From: Manis javanica
Lineage: Eukaryota > Chordata > Mammalia > Pholidota > Manidae
DNA length: 64,000 nt
Direction of reading: 5' to 3'
Assembly (NCBI RefSeq): GCF_040802235.1
Contig: NC_133172.1
Span: 62,193,613-62,257,612, forward strand
Part shown: piece by piece, positions 58,455 to 64,000 of the stretch
Layout: each line of letters opens with the position of its first letter
Numbering within the stretch: the first letter of the stretch is position 1
The notes under the pieces: generated by a model
Told to the model about the DNA's origin: nothing
What the model saw: the letters and a program-made list of their open reading frames with translations, nothing else
Database searches by the model: none
Translations under genes and position numbers: made by a program

Positions 58455-60320
58455 CTCCCAGTGTGAGGCAGGGCCTCTGACCGTCTCACTGTAATCAGTG
58501 TAAACGGAGCCCGGTGGTTTATGCGCATTACTCTGCACTGGAAGCCAGACCCCGCTGGGGCCATCTTAGGTGCATTTCAGGATATTTGCTAGGTGAGATG
58601 CGGCGCCCACCCTCTACAAGGTCACCCGGGAAGGCAGATGGCAGGGCGAGCCACACAGGTGGGTGAGGAATGTGGCTGCGGTCCCCGGAGATGCCTCTTA
58701 GATAAAGGGCTTCAGAATTGTCAGGATGACCTTAGCCATTTTTCTAGATGTTTCAGGGTAAAACTGTACTTACATAACTCCAATCTCTTTGCGTCTCTGC
58801 ATCGTGTCACGCTCTCCCAGGTGGCAGGATCCCTCCATCCACTTCCCAGTGGTCCTTGGAGTCAGGAGACTGGTGGGGAGAAGGGCAAGCATGGTGTGGG
58901 GAAGGGGGGCCCACAGGTGTTTGCGCCCACAGTTGGTCCGTGAGTAGGGCCAGTCGGTCCATGCTGGGCTGGCTGGGAACACTGCAGGGAGCGGGTGCCC
59001 CCGGGGGCCACACGTGACCTGGGGCAGGGGCGGGGCTGGAAGCGGCTGGATGGGAGGCCAGAGCCCCCTGCAGGGGCTGGCCACTTCGGGGCCCCTCTAG
59101 TCTCCGGGTGGGCTCAGGACCTGGGGTGACCTGTGTTTCCGCCGGCCTCCTCCTCCCGGGGTGTCTTTTATGCGCCTCATGGTTTCTGCTTCCTTATGGC
59201 TTCGGCTTTCCCAAACCCCGGGGTTTCTAACAAGAGAACTTACCCCATACAATTCCACACTAAGGGAACAGAGTCCCTCCTGGGAGACGGCAGATCCTGG
59301 GGCCGCCTCCTCCCCACGCCTTCCCCGGCAGCACCCTCTGCCCCGGCTTTCTGCAGGGGTGATCCGAGTCCACCTTCTTGAGAAAGGCCGTCCGATTGGC
59401 CCAGCCCTCTGCCTGTGTCAAACCACATCATTGGCTACTGGGAACCAATGGGTTGGCTGTTCTTGGTTTGAGTGCTGGCCATGGACCAATCAGATGTGGC
59501 CAGGAAGCCGAGGGTAGCAGCTGTGGACACCCAATGCGGCCCTCGGGTGTTCCAGGTTGAGGGTCACTAGTGCTGCCCACCCTGAGGACACTTATGGTTC
59601 CTGGGTCTTGCTTTTCTCGTACACTTTATGCCTTTGTAAGTTATTTATTGTCTTTCAAAAAAAAAGCTATGATTCTATATGGTTCTACCAGTAAATCCAC
59701 AACAAACAGCTTTATGGGGGAGAAATAGGTAAGCCACCAAGTGGTCACTAGTTGGGGATTTTTAAATACACACTTGCAGACCCTGAGAGTACAAACAGAC
59801 AACAGGAAAAGAAAGGAAGGAAAGAAAGGAAAAAAAACCCCTACACATGCAAGATTCATGACATCAAAACTGAGTATGCCTTAGTAGACACAGCTAGAAC
59901 TTCACGCTCAGCAAGCAGGGTGCACATTTTTGGATGGTATTTCCATCTCCGCTCTTAACACATTCTCCTTTTTTTCTTCCCATGTTTCTGCTCACCCTAC
60001 ATTTTGTTCCTTTTTTTAGACATGTCCTCAACATACTCTGATTTTAAAATTGCTTGGCACTAAGCAAGAAAAAGAGCATTGAATGGCATTTGCAAATTAC
60101 TTTCAGTTTGTGGCTTTGAAAAGAGGGGTTATGTAAAGTATTGATAGTTAAACTACTTTCTCAGGGGGCGGGTTTGAAAAAAATGGCAGATCAAAAGCTC
60201 CTTGAAAACGTGTGCGGGTCTGTGCTGGGAGTCTGTTCTGTCCAAAGGAAATCTCTGGCAGGTATTAATTTGAGGGAGAAAAAAGGGAATTTTTTTAAGT
60301 CAAGTCATCACTAGGAGGAA
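58455..60320. other. Gene-desert segment
   Basis: No gene is recognisable. Four CCAAT/ATTGG pentamers cluster within about 100 bp at 59394-59495. A GGAAGGAAAGAAAGG purine stretch lies near 59814-59834. The rest is unique. Confidence 0.45.
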
Positions 60321-60770
60321 AAAAAGGGAAAAGGGAGAAAAATTGCAGCATGTTTTAATTGTGACTGGGAAACTTTATAAACACAATTTACACACGTATC
60401 ACTTATAATCGCAGTCCTGGCCAGAGCAGTAATTATGATAAATCCTTTGTCAACCCTGCTTAGAAGTCCTTATGAGGTGGTCGGAAATTAGTTCACATTC
60501 TAGACAATAGTTCAATAAAAATCCGATCCAACCCAGCCTCTCTGCATATGGAATTCCACCCGGCCTGTAATCAGATGTTCACCAAATCACACTTTTTCAT
60601 TGCCAAACGCCTTGGCAGTTAGCATAAACAAGTCTTGAATTCATTAAGTTGCACTTTTTAGCCTTCTAATTAGCTGAAAGTTGTACATTTCAGGCGCAGC
60701 ATGTCAAGAGCTCAATTTCAAGGTATAATGATACGGCATAGAAACCAGTCATTGCCTTTTGTCGTAGAGG
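60320..60770. promoter_or_regulatory. AT-rich candidate distal enhancer
   Basis: This unique, repeat-free block has many homeodomain/Fox/TCF-like words: GTAATTATGATAAATCCTTT, TCTAATTAGC, GTTAGCATAAACAAG (an ATAAACA forkhead core) and CTTTGTC. It also has an everted NF1-like pair, TGCCAA-ACGCC-TTGGCA, at 60601-60617. It resembles deeply conserved enhancers of developmental gene deserts. Conservation is inferred. Confidence 0.45.
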
Positions 60771-61955
60771 TTGGTCGACGGCTGCCTGCTTACCTGACCT
60801 TGGGCTGGCTTGGGTAGGTGCTCTTGGAGATGGTAGAGAGGGGATGGCAAGGAGGCGTTCTGAACACATGCTGGTTCTGTTTAAAAAATCAGCCCCCTCC
60901 GATCTCTTATCTTCTCAAACACCACCAGCGGTTCGGAAATGAGATCCTCCAACAGTCACCTGTGGGCAACTTTTTTTGGTTTTTTCAAATATCCCAGTTT
61001 TTTCCCTTGGTGGGTCTTACATCATCAAGCTCTGCCACAAATCCTCCTGCCGTGATGACAATGAAGCATGAGGATGTCACTCAGGGCACGTTCCTCACTC
61101 TGGTCTGCAGCGTGTCCACGGCACAAACAGCATGCGGGTAATATTCCAGCTCGTTTGTTTAAACCTTCAGTGAAATGGCTCTGGCCCTCATAAAGAAAAC
61201 TCAGGCTATGGACAAGAAAAGGATATTCGACACTGTCAGACCTGAAAGCCCCAAATCCAGTGCTACCCTGTGTGAAAAATGAAAGCTGAGAGCCAGAGGG
61301 GAAGGAACATGCTAGCTGTACGGGGTTGATGAGCAGCTGAGTGGGAATTTGAAAAGAATATATCGTGTCTTTCTTTCAGAGAGCATCTTCCCTTTTCTGA
61401 AATAATTCACATTCCTGGTCTCAGACATGGAGGAGCCAGTGAAATAGGAAGCCGGGTACCATGTGCCCCTGTCTTGGGGCTGAAAATACTGAGCAGCCAT
61501 GTGTCTTCCATAAGCAGACATGGTCAGTGCTGGCGAGGACTACACTCTCACTTCCCTGAGGTTCAGATCATGCTCTTTTTACTAGACCAGAGGACACTGG
61601 GGTTTTCATAAGGGACAAGAGAGCGTGTCACAAGGCAGTGGCTTTCAAACATTTCAAACACACCCAAATAAGAAGTCATTTTCCTTGGTGATCCAGTGTG
61701 GTGGAGAATGCTAACTGGCCTTGGTGCAGGGCTGTAACTGGCTCTGGCTGAGGGGCACCTGCCCCGGGGCTTCCCCCATCATTAGATAGAGCACATTGCA
61801 TGATCACACCTGGTGGCCGCAGCATCGCCTTGAGGGGGTAGCCTGGGCAAGCCCTTCTTCCACAGGTATGCAGGTGAAGACGCTTCCCCAGACTGTGCGG
61901 CTGAGCCCCAGTCTCCCAGCCTGTTCCCGCATTCTCCCCTTCTTGCTTGTAGTAA
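60771..61955. other. Unassigned non-coding DNA
   Basis: Unique sequence with no gene. A CAGTGGCTTTCAAACATTTC start near 61637 may be the end of a hAT element, but too little follows to assign it. Confidence 0.4.
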
Positions 61956-61959
61956 TGGC

Positions 61960-62150
61960 AACTCCCAAGTTTTGCGGGGGTGCCTGGCTGGTCAGCTGAA
62001 AGACTACATTTCCCATCAGTCTCTCCTTACAAGGAGCTGTGGCCCAGAGGTTACATTCTGGCCAGGAGGGTATGAGGACGTGTGCAGCTCAGCCTGGTCA
62101 TACCTTTAGGAAAGGAGAGCGCTCGCCTCCCACTTCCTCCTCATCCCTCG
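61960..62150 (+). mobile_element. MLT1-like LTR fragment
   Basis: GAAAGACTACATTTCCCATC, TCTCCTTACAAGGAGCTGTG and a TTACATTCTGGCCAGGAGGG-like stretch parallel the 52175 element and the MLT1J-like consensus. Confidence 0.45.
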
Positions 62151-62154
62151 CCTT

Positions 62155-64000
62155 TGGGCTGTGTGCAGCCCTGAGGGTGTGAGCCGGCCAAGATCAGGCT
62201 GACGACAGTAACACCCAGGGGAGGGGAGACTCTGGGTGCTAGGTTACCCCCAAAGCAGAGCCGACCACTAACCCCGGCCCACCTGCCCACGTCTGGACTA
62301 GTTCAGGAGAGGGAAATAAAAAAGCATCTGCTGGTGCGCTGTATTTTGGGTCTCTTTATTGCAGCAGCATGGCATATTCCCTGACCAATGCGCCCAGGAT
62401 GCACACTCAGGCACACACGCACACGCACACACAGGCTGCAGAGACAATGCTTCTTCTTCCCATGTGAACTGTGTTCCATCTTTTAATTCTTTTCCTTTCT
62501 TTCCTTGCTATCCTGTCTTTTGAGAAAAAAAAAAGTGGACCTCTCCAATGACACTGACTCTGTGACCCACCAGTGGGTTCTGACCTCCAGGTCCCGCAGG
62601 ACCAGAACACCCGGAGATGGTCCAGTCTTTGCCGAGGGACCCATGGGCAAAGCCCTTTGAGAAAAGAGGTGGAAGGAAGCCACCTACATGGAGAAATGCA
62701 AAATAGCACAGCACGGGGCCAGCAGGGGTGCGGGCCTTCCGGGGGACGTGCGGAGGGCTTGGGGGACCAGTGGGGGGATGGAGGCCAGGAGACTTTAGTC
62801 GGGCGGACTCAGTGGAGGCGAGGTCATCCTGGGAGAGTGGTTGGCTGTAAACCCACCAGAGCATCCCAGAGTGCTCGGGGTCCAGGTTAGCACATCGCAC
62901 ACACTTGACTCAAGGGTGCCAAGGAGGAGGTACCTGGGAATAGCGACCCCCCACCTCTGGGCAATTTGTTCAGACTGCCTGTTCTTTACCTTTCATTTCC
63001 TAGCAGTGTTTTCACCCTCCTGGGCCTGTGCCCACTGCCCCCCCACCTCCTTGCTAACTGCATCGACAAAAGGTGGCATGGAAAGAAAGACCGCCCTTCA
63101 GGCTTAAACACTGGGAAGTTCTGTAAGCTCCTCTACCCTTGGGCTGCTCACCTATAAAAGGGACACAGTGGCATCTGTCCAGGGAAGATTGAACTCCAGC
63201 AAAGAGAAGCAGGTGGCTGGTGTTGTTTGTGCCTCAACTGTGCAACTAGCACCCAAACAGGTGCTGGGTTCAGAGAGGGTGATGGGGGCGATGTACGGAG
63301 GTGTTGACGTGGTACCTGGCTGGTTTTCAGACCGCAACGTCATCTAGCCTGAGTGCACACCATTTATCATTATTCCTAGATCATCAGCTCTTTGAAGTTT
63401 TGGGAAGTAACCTACGAAATAGCAGACATTATCCCAGTTAACACAAGAGTCAGGAATATAAACAGTCACTATCGTGTAAAGGATCCGGTGACTGCAAAAG
63501 TTTCTCCTTGATAGTTCTTTTTTATTTTAATATTTAAATTAAATATTTAACCCCTCCCAGCTTCTGCCATTATCATATGACATTGAAAGGATATTAGGTT
63601 AAGACATGAAACAACGACAACAAAAACCTCCCATTATTTGCCAAAATAGCAGAACAGTCAGACATAAAATGTGCAAGACTTTTTAGAAAGTGGGTGCTTT
63701 ACCTTTTCCAAAGGAGGGGTCCACAACATTTTAGGGAAATAAGATAATTATAACACTGAGGATTTTGAAGTGAGTTCATGGCTCATTTGCCACAAATGAT
63801 TGCATTTGGGGCTCCACGGCATGGCCAGAGTGGGGACAGTCATCACGTCTCTCCCAGCCTGTTCCCGCATTTGTAAACAAGATTCTCCTGATGGTCCTGT
63901 CTGCCTCACAGGGTGGCTGTGAGTAACAGGGTCAGCGCTACGGGCAGCATCTTGGAGCTGAGCCATTCTTCAGGAATGCACTCTTTGCGGTGGGAAAGCA
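62155..64000. other. Terminal gene-desert segment
   Basis: No gene is recognisable. There is a short CA-rich stretch at about 62408-62432, and AT-rich sequence with TTAATATTTAAATTAAATAT near 63527-63550. No transcript structure is evident up to the window end. Confidence 0.45.

Overview
This is genomic DNA from a eutherian mammal. Two intact, intronless forkhead genes are recognisable, FOXC2 (5851-7359, +) and FOXL1 (16543-17601, +). They lie head-to-tail about 9 kb apart, which is the conserved pairing at the end of the mammalian FOXF1-FOXC2-FOXL1 cluster. The repeat background fits Eutheria: MIR, L2, old L1 3' ends, MLT1-type MaLR LTRs and hAT-Charlie elements, including a clear MER20. I saw no Alu, no rodent B1/B2, no carnivore SINEC, no ruminant Bov-tA/BovB and no horse ERE, so I cannot name the species. 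The protein differences suggest neither human nor mouse.

Layout. 1-5.2 kb is upstream non-coding DNA with an L1 fragment, small CpG-rich patches and an AT-rich, homeodomain-motif-rich block just before FOXC2. 5.2-8.2 kb is the FOXC2 unit: a CpG island with paired CCAAT boxes, a GC-rich leader holding one short upstream ORF, a 502-codon reading frame and a 3'UTR of about 0.85 kb ending at an AATAAA. 8.25-16.1 kb is the inter-gene region, with an orphan CpG-rich stretch at 13.7-14.8 kb, a nuclear-receptor-like DR2 inside an inverted repeat, and AT-rich candidate regulatory DNA around 15.4 kb. 16.1-19.5 kb is the FOXL1 unit: a promoter with three forkhead-type motifs, a CCAAT box and a CACGTG E-box, an overlapping upstream ORF, a 352-codon frame and a 3'UTR of about 1.9 kb. 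From 19.5 to 64 kb I find no protein-coding gene. This matches the gene desert known to follow FOXL1 in mammals. It holds ancient transposon remnants, microsatellites (including a 21-G run), an isolated CpG-rich patch at 33.6-34.3 kb and several unique AT-rich blocks (23.6, 28.5-29.1 and 60.3-60.8 kb) that look like candidate long-range enhancers.

Biology. Both genes encode winged-helix transcription factors of mesodermal lineages: FOXC2 in lymphatic, vascular and paraxial mesenchyme, FOXL1 in gut and other mesenchyme. The desert probably carries shared distal regulatory elements. I did not find any wholly new biological system. The most interesting signals are long nucleotide-identical blocks shared by the two forkhead boxes, the upstream-ORF arrangements in both leaders, an apparently very stable G-quadruplex motif, and several unexplained inverted or direct repeats. 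Statements about conservation are inference, because no alignment could be run.
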